The notes under the pieces: generated by a model | The model's input: only the letters and a program-made list of their open reading frames with translations | The model's database searches: none | What the model was told of the DNA's origin: nothing | Assembly: GCF_010671565.1 (NCBI RefSeq) | Contig: NZ_JAABOQ010000003.1 | Span: 496,001-560,000 of the forward strand | Source: Spongiivirga citrea | GTDB lineage: Bacteria > Bacteroidota > Bacteroidia > Flavobacteriales > Flavobacteriaceae | DNA length: 64,000 nucleotides | Reading direction: 5' to 3' | Part shown: piece by piece, positions 55,047 through 64,000 of the stretch | Numbering within the stretch: position 1 is the first letter of the stretch | Layout: every line of letters begins with the position of its first letter | Translations under genes and position numbers: made by a program

Positions 55047-56035
55047 GCAAACTCATAGCCCGCAAACTTCTCCAAAACCTCATCAAAAGCTGCAAAAACA
55101 CCCTCCGGTTGGTCGCTAGTAACCATTTTCATTCGGTAAGGTTTAAAGTCACGAATACCTTTAAAGTAGTTGGTATAGTGGCGTCTTGTTTCAAAAACAC
55201 CGAGTTTTTCGCCTTTCCAGGCAATCGACATTTCTAGGTGTCGTCTTGCAACTTCAACTCGCTGTTCTAAAGTTGGCCCTGCTAGGTGTTCTCCTGTTTC
55301 AAAAAAGTGTTTTACTTCGTTAAAAAACCAAGGGTAACCAATGCATGCGCGACCGATCATTGCACCATCAAGTCCATACGAATCCCTCATTTCCATTGCT
55401 TTTTCAGGAGTATTCACGTCTCCATTTCCAAAAACAGGAATATGCATTCTAGGATTATTCTTTACAGCTGCAATCGGTTTCCAATCGGCTTCGCCTTTAT
55501 ACATTTGCGCTCGAGTGCGGCCGTGGATTGAAATGGCTTTGATACCAACATCTTGAAGCCGCTCTGCAACCTCAACAATTTTAATGGAATCATGATCCCA
55601 ACCAAGTCGAGTTTTAACCGTAACCGGAAGATTAGTTCGTTTTACAATTTCAGCGGTCAATTTTTCCATCAGACAGATGTCCTTCAAAATACCTGCACCT
55701 GCTCCTTTACTTACCACTTTTTTCACTGGGCAGCCAAAGTTGATATCGATGATATCCGGATTCGATTTTTCCACAATGTCAGTTGCCTCTAACATGCTAT
55801 CCAAATTCGCTCCGAATATCTGAATACCTACCGGACGCTCCTTTTCATAAATATCCAGTTTCATAGTGCTTTTTGCCGCATCCCGTATTAGGCCTTCGCT
55901 CGATATGAATTCTGTATACACCACATCGGCGCCATTTTCTTTGCACAAAGCACGAAAAGGTGGGTCGCTTACATCTTCCATAGGAGCAAGAAGTAATGGG
56001 AAATCGGGAAGTTCTATGTCAGCAATTTTTACCAA
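55043..56035 (-). CDS. dusB: tRNA-dihydrouridine synthase (DusB type)
   Basis: A 330-residue FMN enzyme that reduces uridine to dihydrouridine in tRNA D-loops. Motifs: LLAPMEDVSDPPFR at the start, NFGCPVKKVVSKGAGAGIL with the catalytic cysteine, VKTRLGWD, SIHGRTRAQMY and VFGNGDV. Its 3' end overlaps the end of the converging permease gene by 4 bp. Confidence 0.95.
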   Translation of the reverse strand: MVKIADIELPDFPLLLAPMEDVSDPPFRALCKENGADVVYTEFISSEGLIRDAAKSTMKLDIYEKERPVGIQIFGANLDSMLEATDIVEKSNPDIIDINFGCPVKKVVSKGAGAGILKDICLMEKLTAEIVKRTNLPVTVKTRLGWDHDSIKIVEVAERLQDVGIKAISIHGRTRAQMYKGEADWKPIAAVKNNPRMHIPVFGNGDVNTPEKAMEMRDSYGLDGAMIGRACIGYPWFFNEVKHFFETGEHLAGPTLEQRVEVARRHLEMSIAWKGEKLGVFETRRHYTNYFKGIRDFKPYRMKMVTSDQPEGVFAAFDEVLEKFAGYEFA

Positions 56036-56166
56036 GGTGTTGAATTTGATGTTGCAAAATTACATATATCCTTCTGATATTCGCAAAAATGAGATTATTA
56101 ACAGGAGTTTGATATTTGTAATTGAAAACCCTATTGGAGTTTTTTTCTACTCACGCATGGGATGTT

Positions 56167-57402
56167 TTATTTGAACTCAATATCAGCTTCAACCTCTTCA
56201 CCATTTCTATCTACAACGACTTTTGTTTTATCTCCTTCTTCAAAAATGGAAAGTGCGCGCATATAACTCATCATATCCACCACTGTACTATCACCTAGCT
56301 TAACAACCACATCACCCTTTTGTAAACCTGCTTTTTGTGCTGGCTTATCCTCACTTACGCCATCAATACGCATCCCTTTTCCATCAAATAAGTAATCTGG
56401 AACAACACCAAGTGCGACTTTAAACCTGGGTACATCTTCACTTTCATTTTTCGTTTTTCTGAAAGCTAATTTTCCATTGTCATCAAGATCTTGAATGATG
56501 CTTGTAATATAATCTGCTATCATTTTCATACCCTCGTAGTTTAACTTCTCGGCATCATCTCCTGGTTTGTGGTAATCTTCATGCTGTCCTGTAAAAAAGT
56601 GCAGAACAGGAATGTCTCCTAAATAAAAAGAAGTGTGGTCTGAAGGGCCAACACCCGACTCATTAATCACCAATTTAAAATCAGTATTACTAGCATTGAT
56701 TGTTTGATTAAAAACAGGCGAAGTACCAACACCATATACAGCCAAAGTATTCTCATTTTTTAAGCGGCCCACCATATCCATATTGATCATATAATTGATG
56801 CTTTCCAAAGGAATCGTACTGTTCTTTACAAAGAAATTACTACCCAGTAACCCCATTTCTTCTCCAGAAAATGCCATAAACAAATAGTTGTTTTTGGTGT
56901 TTATTCCCTGAAGGTGTTTTGCTAAATGCATCATCACCGCAACACCACTCGCATTGTCATCAGCTCCATTGTGTATAGCTGAGCCTTCTCGATGCAATGA
57001 GCCTTCACCTCCCAAACCTAAATGGTCATAGTGCGCACCAATAACAATAGTTTTATCGGCCTTGTTATCTAAAAACCCTATTACATTAGTACCTGTGGTA
57101 ATGCTATCGCCTCCAGATGTGGTGTACTTAATTTCTTGATGAGGATCGGTCTTTGGTTTGAAACTAAATGTCTGCAAATAAGTGTTCGCATTTCCTTTGG
57201 GTGCTAAACCCAGGTTTTTAAATCGTTCAGCAATAAATGCCGCAGCCTTTAACTCATACTCCGAGCCTGTTTGTCGACCTCCAAGAGAGTCACTAGCCAA
57301 TACAAAAACATCTTCTTTAATACTGTTTTCGGGAATGACAACTTCCTTTTTACAACTACTTAAAATCAGTAAAAAACTGAATGCTCCTAATAATGCTCTC
57401 AT
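56167..57402 (-). CDS. M28-family zinc metallopeptidase lipoprotein with PDZ domain
   Basis: A 411-residue lipoprotein: signal MRALLGAFSFLLILSSC with the lipobox cysteine at 17, which decides the start at 57402. The M28 aminopeptidase domain has its zinc ligands in GAHYDHLG, GADDNASGVAV, SGEEMGLLGS, NMDMVGR and SDHTSF. A C-terminal PDZ domain (about 330-411: DGVSEDKPAQKAGLQKGDVV) follows. Probably an envelope or surface aminopeptidase. It is divergent from the beta-propeller gene with 35 bp between starts. Confidence 0.94.
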   Translation of the reverse strand: MRALLGAFSFLLILSSCKKEVVIPENSIKEDVFVLASDSLGGRQTGSEYELKAAAFIAERFKNLGLAPKGNANTYLQTFSFKPKTDPHQEIKYTTSGGDSITTGTNVIGFLDNKADKTIVIGAHYDHLGLGGEGSLHREGSAIHNGADDNASGVAVMMHLAKHLQGINTKNNYLFMAFSGEEMGLLGSNFFVKNSTIPLESINYMINMDMVGRLKNENTLAVYGVGTSPVFNQTINASNTDFKLVINESGVGPSDHTSFYLGDIPVLHFFTGQHEDYHKPGDDAEKLNYEGMKMIADYITSIIQDLDDNGKLAFRKTKNESEDVPRFKVALGVVPDYLFDGKGMRIDGVSEDKPAQKAGLQKGDVVVKLGDSTVVDMMSYMRALSIFEEGDKTKVVVDRNGEEVEADIEFK

Positions 57403-57407
57403 TACCT

Positions 57408-57415
57408 TATTTTTG
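57408..57415 (+). promoter_or_regulatory. -7 box upstream of the beta-propeller lipoprotein gene
   Basis: TATTTTTG fits the Bacteroidota -7 consensus TAnnTTTG exactly, 22 bp before the ATG at 57438. No clear -33 TTG at the usual distance. Confidence 0.4.
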
Positions 57416-57437
57416 CATAAAAATAACCAATATTCAA

Positions 57438-58541
57438 ATGACGAAGTCGATTTACGCACTGCTTATTTTACTTGTTTTTATCGGATGTAAATCTGAAAAA
57501 GAAAAGAAGTCTGCTCCCGCAGAAAACGCCGTTGAGGTTGCTAAAGATTCATTAATTTATCCTGAAGAAACACATTTTAAATCGATTAAACAGATCACTT
57601 TTGGTGGTGATAATGCTGAGGCATATTGGAGTTTTGACGATAAGCAAATCGTGTTTCAATCGAATTTTAAGGATTGGGGCGTAAACTGTGATCAGATGTT
57701 CTTAATGAATGCTGATGAAACTTTTAACGGCACAAAACCGCATATGGTAAGTACTGGAATGGGAAGAACTACTTGTGCCTATTTTCTACCTGACAATAAG
57801 CATTTTGTATATGCTTCAACGCATTTAGGTGATAAAGAATGTCCTGAAGTGCCTTTGCGTAAAAATGGAAAATACGTCTGGCCGGTATATGACGATTTTG
57901 ACATTTTTGTGTCGGATCTGGAGGGAAATATCGTCAAGCAACTAACTACCGAAAAAGGCTATGATGCCGAGGCAACAGTTTCACCAAAAGGAGATAAAAT
58001 TGTATTTACCTCAACTAGAAGTGGTGATTTGGAATTGTACACAATGAATATTGATGGAACTGATGTAAAACAAATTACAGACGAACTTGGATATGACGGT
58101 GGTGCGTTCTTTAGTCCTGACGGGACTAAACTTATATTCCGTTCATCAAGACCAAAAACTGATGAGGAGATTAAAGCCTACAAAGATCTGCTAGCTCAAG
58201 GTTTAGTTGAGCCTACCGATATGGAGTTATACATCTGCAATGCCGATGGAAGCGACCTGAAACAGCTTACGTTTTTAGGTAATGCGAATTGGAGTCCGTT
58301 TTTTCATCCTTCAGGAGAAAAAATCTTGTTTTCATCAAACTATGAAGCCGAAAGAGGTTTTCCTTTCAATCTTTATTTAATTGATATTGATGGAAAAAAT
58401 CTTGAACGTGTCACTCATGGTGAAACTTTTGATGCTTTCCCTGTATTTTCTAATGATGGAAAAAAACTGCTCTTTTCTTCTAACAGAAATAACGGAGGTG
58501 GGCGCGATACCAATTTGTTCGTGGCGGAGTGGACAGATTAG
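57438..58541 (+). CDS. TolB-like beta-propeller (PD40) lipoprotein
   Basis: A 367-residue lipoprotein, MTKSIYALLILLVFIGC, lipobox cysteine at 17. Repeated WD40-like PD40 blades follow: ATVSPKGDKIVFTSTRSGD, AFFSPDGTKLIFRSSR, PFFHPSGEKILFSSNY, PVFSNDGKKLLFSSNR. No catalytic domain, so it is a binding or scaffold protein. Start set by the lipoprotein signal. Confidence 0.92.
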   Translation: MTKSIYALLILLVFIGCKSEKEKKSAPAENAVEVAKDSLIYPEETHFKSIKQITFGGDNAEAYWSFDDKQIVFQSNFKDWGVNCDQMFLMNADETFNGTKPHMVSTGMGRTTCAYFLPDNKHFVYASTHLGDKECPEVPLRKNGKYVWPVYDDFDIFVSDLEGNIVKQLTTEKGYDAEATVSPKGDKIVFTSTRSGDLELYTMNIDGTDVKQITDELGYDGGAFFSPDGTKLIFRSSRPKTDEEIKAYKDLLAQGLVEPTDMELYICNADGSDLKQLTFLGNANWSPFFHPSGEKILFSSNYEAERGFPFNLYLIDIDGKNLERVTHGETFDAFPVFSNDGKKLLFSSNRNNGGGRDTNLFVAEWTD

Positions 58542-58611
58542 CAGGCGATAGCAGTCTTAACTAAGCCGTCACCCTTCCAATTTTTACACTTTTATTCCCT
58601 GATTATTGCAC

Positions 58612-58619
58612 TATATTTG
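58612..58619 (+). promoter_or_regulatory. -7 box of the lepA promoter
   Basis: TATATTTG matches TAnnTTTG exactly and lies 19 bp upstream of the lepA start at 58638. Confidence 0.5.
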
Positions 58620-58637
58620 CAAACCACAAAATGTGCT

Positions 58638-60434
58638 ATGAAGAACATCAGGAATTTTTGCATTATTGCCCATATCGACCACGGTAAAAGCACCTTGGCC
58701 GATAGGCTGTTAGATTTCACAGGGTCGGTTACCGAGCGTGAAAAACAAGAGCAGCTTTTGGACAGTATGGATTTGGAACGAGAGCGTGGTATTACCATTA
58801 AGTCGCATGCCATACAAATGGATTATGAATATGAAGGAGAGCAATACATTCTAAACCTAATTGACACTCCTGGTCATGTCGATTTTTCATATGAAGTATC
58901 TCGATCTATTGCCGCTTGCGAAGGTGCTTTGCTTATCGTAGATGCTGCACAAAGCATACAAGCGCAGACCATATCCAATTTATATTTAGCATTAGAGAAT
59001 GATTTAGAGATTATTCCTGTACTTAACAAGGTTGACTTACCTAGTGCAAATCCTGAAGAGGTTACCGACGATATTGTTGATTTGTTAGGATGCGACCCAA
59101 GTGAAGTAATACACGCCAGTGGAAAAACTGGTTTTGGGGTGGAAAACATCTTACAAGCAATTATTGAGCGTGTTCCGGCACCAGAAGGAGACCCAGATGC
59201 TCCTTTGCAAGCTTTGATTTTCGATTCAGTTTACAATACCTTTAGAGGTGTAGAAACTTACTTCAGGGTCTTTAATGGTGAAATTAAGAAAGGACAAAAA
59301 ATTAAATTCGTCGCTACTGGTAAAGAATATTTTGCGGACGAAGTTGGTACTTTAAAGCTGAACCAAGTCGTAAAATCAAGTGTTAAAACAGGAGATGTTG
59401 GTTATTTAATTACGGGTATTAAAACCGCTAAAGAAGTTAAGGTTGGTGATACCATTACCGATTTCGCAAACCCAACAACCAATATTGTTGAGGGTTTTGA
59501 GGATGTGAAACCTATGGTATTTGCAGGAATTTATCCGGTTGATACAGAAGATTACGAGGAGCTGAGAAACTCCATGGAAAAACTACAACTAAATGATGCC
59601 TCTTTAGTTTTTCAACCAGAAAGTTCTGCGGCTTTAGGTTTTGGTTTTCGTTGTGGATTCTTAGGAATGTTGCACATGGAAATTATTCAAGAGCGTTTAG
59701 AACGTGAATTTGATATGACCGTTATCACAACGGTACCTAATGTGTCATACCATGCGTATACCAATAAAAATCCTGATGATGCTTTTATTGTAAATAACCC
59801 TTCAGATTTACCAGATCCGTCGACTGTGAATCGTGTTGAAGAGCCTTATATTAAAGCGACCATTATTACAAAATCTGACTTCGTTGGAAATGTAATGTCG
59901 CTATGTATCGAAAAACGCGGTATGATTACTAATCAAACCTATTTAACGACTGAACGGGTCGAGCTTACGTTTGATATGCCTTTGGCCGAAATTGTATTCG
60001 ATTTTTATGATCGCCTAAAAACAGTTTCTAAAGGATATGCTTCTTTTGATTATTCGCCTATAGGGATGCGAGTTTCAAAACTTGTGCGCTTAGATGTCTT
60101 ATTAAACGGACAACCAGTAGACGCACTTTCCGCCTTAATACATGCGGACAATGCGCATACTATTGGTAAAAAAATGTGCGAAAAACTGAAAGAATTAATT
60201 CCACGTCAACAATTTGATATTCCAATTCAAGCAGCAATTGGCGCAAAAATAATATCCAGAGAAACTGTAAAAGCATTACGTAAAGATGTAACCGCAAAAT
60301 GTTATGGTGGAGATATCTCACGTAAGCGTAAACTACTAGAAAAACAGAAAAAAGGTAAAAAACGCATGCGTCAGGTTGGGAATGTCGAAATACCTCAACA
60401 AGCGTTTATGGCTGTGTTGAAGTTGAATGATTAA
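58638..60434 (+). CDS. lepA: Elongation factor 4 (LepA)
   Basis: A 598-residue ribosome-associated GTPase. G-domain motifs [17 protein letters not shown] and NKVDLPSA; domains II-V of the EF-G type; and the LepA-specific C-terminal domain ([20 protein letters not shown]). I start at [16 protein letters not shown] (58638); an upstream frame adds seven residues with no support. Confidence 0.97.
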   Translation: MKNIRNFCIIAHIDHGKSTLADRLLDFTGSVTEREKQEQLLDSMDLERERGITIKSHAIQMDYEYEGEQYILNLIDTPGHVDFSYEVSRSIAACEGALLIVDAAQSIQAQTISNLYLALENDLEIIPVLNKVDLPSANPEEVTDDIVDLLGCDPSEVIHASGKTGFGVENILQAIIERVPAPEGDPDAPLQALIFDSVYNTFRGVETYFRVFNGEIKKGQKIKFVATGKEYFADEVGTLKLNQVVKSSVKTGDVGYLITGIKTAKEVKVGDTITDFANPTTNIVEGFEDVKPMVFAGIYPVDTEDYEELRNSMEKLQLNDASLVFQPESSAALGFGFRCGFLGMLHMEIIQERLEREFDMTVITTVPNVSYHAYTNKNPDDAFIVNNPSDLPDPSTVNRVEEPYIKATIITKSDFVGNVMSLCIEKRGMITNQTYLTTERVELTFDMPLAEIVFDFYDRLKTVSKGYASFDYSPIGMRVSKLVRLDVLLNGQPVDALSALIHADNAHTIGKKMCEKLKELIPRQQFDIPIQAAIGAKIISRETVKALRKDVTAKCYGGDISRKRKLLEKQKKGKKRMRQVGNVEIPQQAFMAVLKLND

Positions 60435-60530
60435 AATAACGCAGGGATACTAAGATTTTCCATTACCAGAAAAAATTCCAATTAAGGAAACCACAAATAA
60501 CACTAGCTGGTTCTATTTTAGAAGTGGAAT

Positions 60531-62390
60531 TTATTCGGATATCTCTGCGGTTTCTTCCTCTTTAACCTCTATTTCCAACGGCATTCCTAAATACACAATT
60601 TTAAAGCCCTTTTTAATCGTAAGTTCCTTTACTGCGCTCGAAGAAATGATGTGAAGCACCCCTTCGTCATCCATTATAAAAAGAGGGATTGATTCGCGAG
60701 TATTATTCAGCTTGAGCATAAATTCACTATACTCCTGCTGATTGCCAACAGCTAGCTCTGTGATTTTAGGATAATCACGAGCAACTTCGCTTAAATTCAA
60801 ATAATCATCAGTACAACAAAACAAACCTTCTTCCGGTATAGGCTCGTTACTTTTCATCTCGGCATCAGTTACTAACCTAAATGCGCCATGTTCTCCAAGA
60901 CTTTCGGCAAAACGATTAATAGCATATTTATTCACCTCGGCGCTCCCAGTAAGCGCCAGTAAATATCCAATATCACTAAGCTCAATATCATTTTGAAGAT
61001 CGTCAGAAAACACATTGGCGGCCGCAGCATCTAAACCCATTGCCTTTGCGCGTTCGATATTATCGTTGTTACTATCTATGAGCACAACATGCCTATCATT
61101 GTCGTTTAAATATTTTCCTATTAAACGTGAAACATTCGAGGCACCAACAATCAAAATGCCTTCTGACTTTGTTAAAAATACTCCAACCAATTTTGCAAAC
61201 AAGCGGGCTGTTGTAGCATTTAATAATACCGTTCCTAATACCATGGTAAACACCAATGGGGTGATATATTCAGCACCCACTTCACCTCGGTCAACCAGTT
61301 TGCTACCAAATAAAGACGCGATACCAGCGGCTACAATACCACGGGGACCTACCCAGCTTATAAATAGTTTTTCGTTAAACTTTAATCCAGATCCTTGTGT
61401 GCTTAAAAAAACGCCTATCGGCCTAATTATAAAAATAACGACAGCTAATAAGATGGCTGTATTCCAATTATATACCAAAAGCAGATCCTCAATATTAATA
61501 TTAGCTGCCAAAAGGATGAATAAAATAGAGATTAACAGTACGCTAAGCGACTCTTTAAAATAAAGAAGCTCTTTTAAACTTGGTACATCACTATTACCCA
61601 AAAACATTCCCATAACCACCACTGCTAATAAACCTGATTCGTGTGCAAAAAGATCAGATTCTACAAACACCAAAAGCACTACCGACAGCGTTGCAACATT
61701 TAAGAGGTAATGTGGAATCCATTTTTTCTTTATAAACCAGTACAGGGCATATCCAGCTGAAATTCCGAAGGAAAAACCGATAAGCACGATCTTACCAAAT
61801 TCGATAAATGCTTGTTTTGTGAATCCGCCTTCGTCACCTACGCTAATAAATTCAAATACCAAAACAGCTACTAAAGCACCTATGGGGTCAATCAAAATTC
61901 CTTCCCATTTTAAAACTGCCGAAACATCTTTTTTAAGAGGAATATTTCTAAGAATTGGTGAAATTACAGTAGGGCCCGTTACGATAATGAGTCCTGCAAA
62001 GAGCAGCGAAATTTGCCAGTTTAATCCAAAAATGTAATGAGCAGCCACACCAGAACCGATAAAAGTAATTAGGCTTCCTAGGCTAATGAGTTTAACAATA
62101 ACGGGGCCTACCTTCGATATTTCGCTTCTTTTTAGGGTGAGGCCTCCTTCAAACAATATAATTCCGATTGCGAGTGAAACAAAATGAAATAGTCCCTCAC
62201 CAGGAAACAATCCTTTGTTGCCATCCCAAATAGGCTCGATCCATTTTGTGCCATCAACGGAAAACAGGGTAGAAAAAGGGCCAACTAACAAGCCTATTAA
62301 GATTAGTGGTAAAATAGCTGGTATTTTAAACTTCCATGCTACCCACTGTGCTAATATTCCTAATATGATGATGCCACCCAGTTCTAACAT
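60531..62390 (-). CDS. CPA1-type sodium/proton antiporter with TrkA-N domain
   Basis: A 619-residue transporter: about twelve membrane helices (residues 1-395) of the NhaP/CPA1 type, including ILFEGGLTLKRSE and the FAGLIIVTGPTVISPILR region, followed by a cytoplasmic Rossmann TrkA-N domain (GILIVGASNVSRLIGKYL). I start at 62390 (MLELGGIIILGIL) because the first helix begins there; a longer frame adds 39 residues without family features. It exports Na+ or K+ in exchange for protons and may be gated by a nucleotide. Confidence 0.92.
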   Translation of the reverse strand: MLELGGIIILGILAQWVAWKFKIPAILPLILIGLLVGPFSTLFSVDGTKWIEPIWDGNKGLFPGEGLFHFVSLAIGIILFEGGLTLKRSEISKVGPVIVKLISLGSLITFIGSGVAAHYIFGLNWQISLLFAGLIIVTGPTVISPILRNIPLKKDVSAVLKWEGILIDPIGALVAVLVFEFISVGDEGGFTKQAFIEFGKIVLIGFSFGISAGYALYWFIKKKWIPHYLLNVATLSVVLLVFVESDLFAHESGLLAVVVMGMFLGNSDVPSLKELLYFKESLSVLLISILFILLAANINIEDLLLVYNWNTAILLAVVIFIIRPIGVFLSTQGSGLKFNEKLFISWVGPRGIVAAGIASLFGSKLVDRGEVGAEYITPLVFTMVLGTVLLNATTARLFAKLVGVFLTKSEGILIVGASNVSRLIGKYLNDNDRHVVLIDSNNDNIERAKAMGLDAAAANVFSDDLQNDIELSDIGYLLALTGSAEVNKYAINRFAESLGEHGAFRLVTDAEMKSNEPIPEEGLFCCTDDYLNLSEVARDYPKITELAVGNQQEYSEFMLKLNNTRESIPLFIMDDEGVLHIISSSAVKELTIKKGFKIVYLGMPLEIEVKEEETAEISE

Positions 62391-62550
62391 ACTGTAAATT
62401 TTGGTTAAAATACTACTTTTTAGCTGTTCACCCTGAAAAAATAGTGTTACGGGCAAGTTATAAATTCTGTTAAAATCCCCATAATTAAATTGTTCATTTG
62501 AAAACAATATTGATTCGTTTTAGTAATTTGCTTCGCTTTATAAAATTCAA

Positions 62551-63411
62551 ATGAATTTATACCCTATTGAGGCTGGGAATTTTAAGCTAGATGGTGGTGC
62601 CATGTTTGGTGTGGTCCCGAAGACTATTTGGCAAAAGACCAATCCGGCAGATGCTAATAATATGATCGAGCTAGCAACACGTTGTTTGCTAATTGAAGAT
62701 AGTAATCGACTTATCTTGATCGATACTGGAATGGGAAATAAGCAGTCTGATAAGTTTTTTGGGTATTACTATTTGTGGGGAGATTATTCATTAGATAGTT
62801 CGCTTAAAAAAGCTGGCTTTCATCGAGATGATATTACCGATGTTTTTATGACCCACTTGCACTTCGATCATTGCGGTGGCAGTGTCGAGTGGAATGCCGA
62901 TAGAACTGGCTATCAAGTCGCATTTAAAAACGCTAAATACTGGACTAACGAAAACCACTGGAAATGGGCAATCGAACCCAACAAACGTGAAAAAGCATCA
63001 TTCTTAAAAGAAAATTTATCGCCCATGCACGAAAGTGGTCAGCTAAATTTTATTAAGGGAAAGGAGAGCAATATTGCATCGACTTCTGAACTCAATTTCG
63101 GAATTTTCTTTGCTGATGGACATACCGAAAAGCAAATGCTACCTATGATAAAATACAAGGACAAAACCGTTGTATTTATGGGTGATCTATTACCAACAGT
63201 TGGTCATATTCCTGTGCCCTATGTTATGGGTTATGATACACGCCCACTGCTAACATTATCAGAAAAAGAGCAGTTTTTAAACATGGCCGCAAAAGAAAAC
63301 TTGTATTTGTTTTTAGAACACGATGCTCACAATCAAATAATTACCGTAAAACATACTGATAAAGGCGTGCGTTTAAATGAAACGTATCGTTGTGAAGATA
63401 TTTTTAAATAA
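62551..63411 (+). CDS. Metallo-beta-lactamase-fold hydrolase
   Basis: A 286-residue cytoplasmic hydrolase. The zinc-binding motif is MTHLHFDHCGG (HxHxDH), with further ligands likely in FADGHTEKQM and FLEHDAH, and the early IDTGMGN turn. No signal peptide. Members of this group include lactonases and other ester or thioester hydrolases; the substrate cannot be told. The peptidase gene follows after 6 bp. Confidence 0.9.
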   Translation: MNLYPIEAGNFKLDGGAMFGVVPKTIWQKTNPADANNMIELATRCLLIEDSNRLILIDTGMGNKQSDKFFGYYYLWGDYSLDSSLKKAGFHRDDITDVFMTHLHFDHCGGSVEWNADRTGYQVAFKNAKYWTNENHWKWAIEPNKREKASFLKENLSPMHESGQLNFIKGKESNIASTSELNFGIFFADGHTEKQMLPMIKYKDKTVVFMGDLLPTVGHIPVPYVMGYDTRPLLTLSEKEQFLNMAAKENLYLFLEHDAHNQIITVKHTDKGVRLNETYRCEDIFK

Positions 63412-63417
63412 AGTACT

Positions 63418-64000
63418 ATGAAAAAGACCATTTACTCAATAGCCTCTATGCTATTGTTATCTGCATGCGGAAGCACCAATATTGTTTCAACTCCTATTGA
63501 AAATATTGATAATACTCCGCTAAAAGTTACTGATCTAACAGAACAACAGGAACAAACTTGGGGGCATCTCGATCTTGTAAGTGATACCATTCCAGGGATG
63601 AGCGTTGACAAGGCGTACAATGAGTTATTAAAGAATAAAAAAGGAACTAAGGTAATCGTAGCGGTTATCGATTCTGGTATCGATATCGATCATGAAGACC
63701 TTGATGGTGTTATTTGGACCAATACTGACGAGATTCCTAATAACGGTAAAGACGATGACAACAATGGATTTGTTGATGATATTCACGGTTGGAATTTTTT
63801 AGGAGACTCCTATGATGAACAACTAGAGCATGTTCGCATTTTAGCTAAAGGGTCGACTACCGATCCTAATTTTCAAAAAGCGCAAACAGCCTATAATGAA
63901 GATTATAATGAAGCTGTTCAGATTAAACAAAATGTTGATCAGTTGGTTCAAATTGAACCACAAGCTTCGGCTGTCTTAAAAAAACATCTTGGCAAAGATA
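63418..64000 (+). CDS. Subtilisin-like (S8) serine peptidase lipoprotein, N-terminal part
   Basis: The first 194 codons of a gene that leaves the window. MKKTIYSIASMLLLSAC is a lipoprotein signal with the cysteine at 17. The catalytic aspartate occurs in VIVAVIDSGIDIDHEDLDG (about 78-96), followed by a calcium-binding-like stretch GKDDDNNGFVDD and the S8 motif IHGWNFLG. His and Ser of the triad lie beyond the edge. It is an exported protease, possibly cotranscribed with the hydrolase upstream. Confidence 0.93.
   Translation, partial: MKKTIYSIASMLLLSACGSTNIVSTPIENIDNTPLKVTDLTEQQEQTWGHLDLVSDTIPGMSVDKAYNELLKNKKGTKVIVAVIDSGIDIDHEDLDGVIWTNTDEIPNNGKDDDNNGFVDDIHGWNFLGDSYDEQLEHVRILAKGSTTDPNFQKAQTAYNEDYNEAVQIKQNVDQLVQIEPQASAVLKKHLGKD

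Overview
The window comes from a marine-type Flavobacteriaceae (Bacteroidota). The evidence is the low GC content, promoters whose -7 box looks like TAnnTTTG, near absence of Shine-Dalgarno sequences, MacB/FtsX permeases of the 'KNxxKIAWR' type, and dispersed flavobacterial palindromic repeats. I can assign family level only.

Region 1 (1-32413) is one large export locus. Read on the minus strand from 29255, it encodes an outer-membrane TolC-like channel, a HlyD/MacA-like adaptor, a secreted jelly-roll-like protein, one MacB/LolD-type ATPase, and then ten complete and one cut-off FtsX-family permeases in tandem, all served by a single visible ATPase. A divergent NtrC-type regulator and its histidine kinase follow. 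A sigma-54-like -24 box with two tandem TGT-N11-ACA dyads lies in front of tolC. The same arrangement, with the same 64-bp spacing, recurs inside the permease array at 5408-5526. The array therefore seems to have two promoters answering to the same activator.

Region 2 (32506-40229) looks like an RNA-damage or RNA-repair island. It holds an HD-domain phosphohydrolase with a WYL regulator (minus strand), a divergent barstar-like RNase inhibitor translationally coupled to the RNA ligase RtcB, a short attenuator-like transcript, a TPR protein with a strongly basic tail, five degenerate tRNA-like sequences, a long structured leader, and a slipin (SPFH) protein. A 19-bp palindrome that differs at one base lies in the WYL/RtcB divergent promoter and again, 4 kb away, before the tRNA-like/slipin unit. 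At both sites it is 10 bp upstream of a similar -7 box. I consider this the strongest candidate for an undescribed system.

Region 3 (40596-52362) is a signalling and exopolysaccharide locus: a PAS-LuxR regulator; an operon of CheY-like receiver, H-NOX (nitric oxide/oxygen) sensor, PAS histidine kinase, HPt and LytTR regulator; and an envelope-spanning polysaccharide machine (TolC-like and HlyD-like proteins, UDP-sugar dehydrogenase, TackOD1 zinc protein, processive GT2). Four copies of a LytTR-type direct repeat lie before four transcription units, each 49-50 bp upstream of a similar -7 element. This suggests one autoregulated regulon.

Region 4 (52705-64000) is mostly housekeeping: tRNA(CAU), methylmalonyl-CoA epimerase, RbfA, a LolC/E-like permease, DusB, an M28 peptidase, a beta-propeller lipoprotein, LepA, a CPA1 antiporter with a TrkA-N domain, a metallo-beta-lactamase-fold hydrolase and the start of a subtilisin-like lipoprotein.
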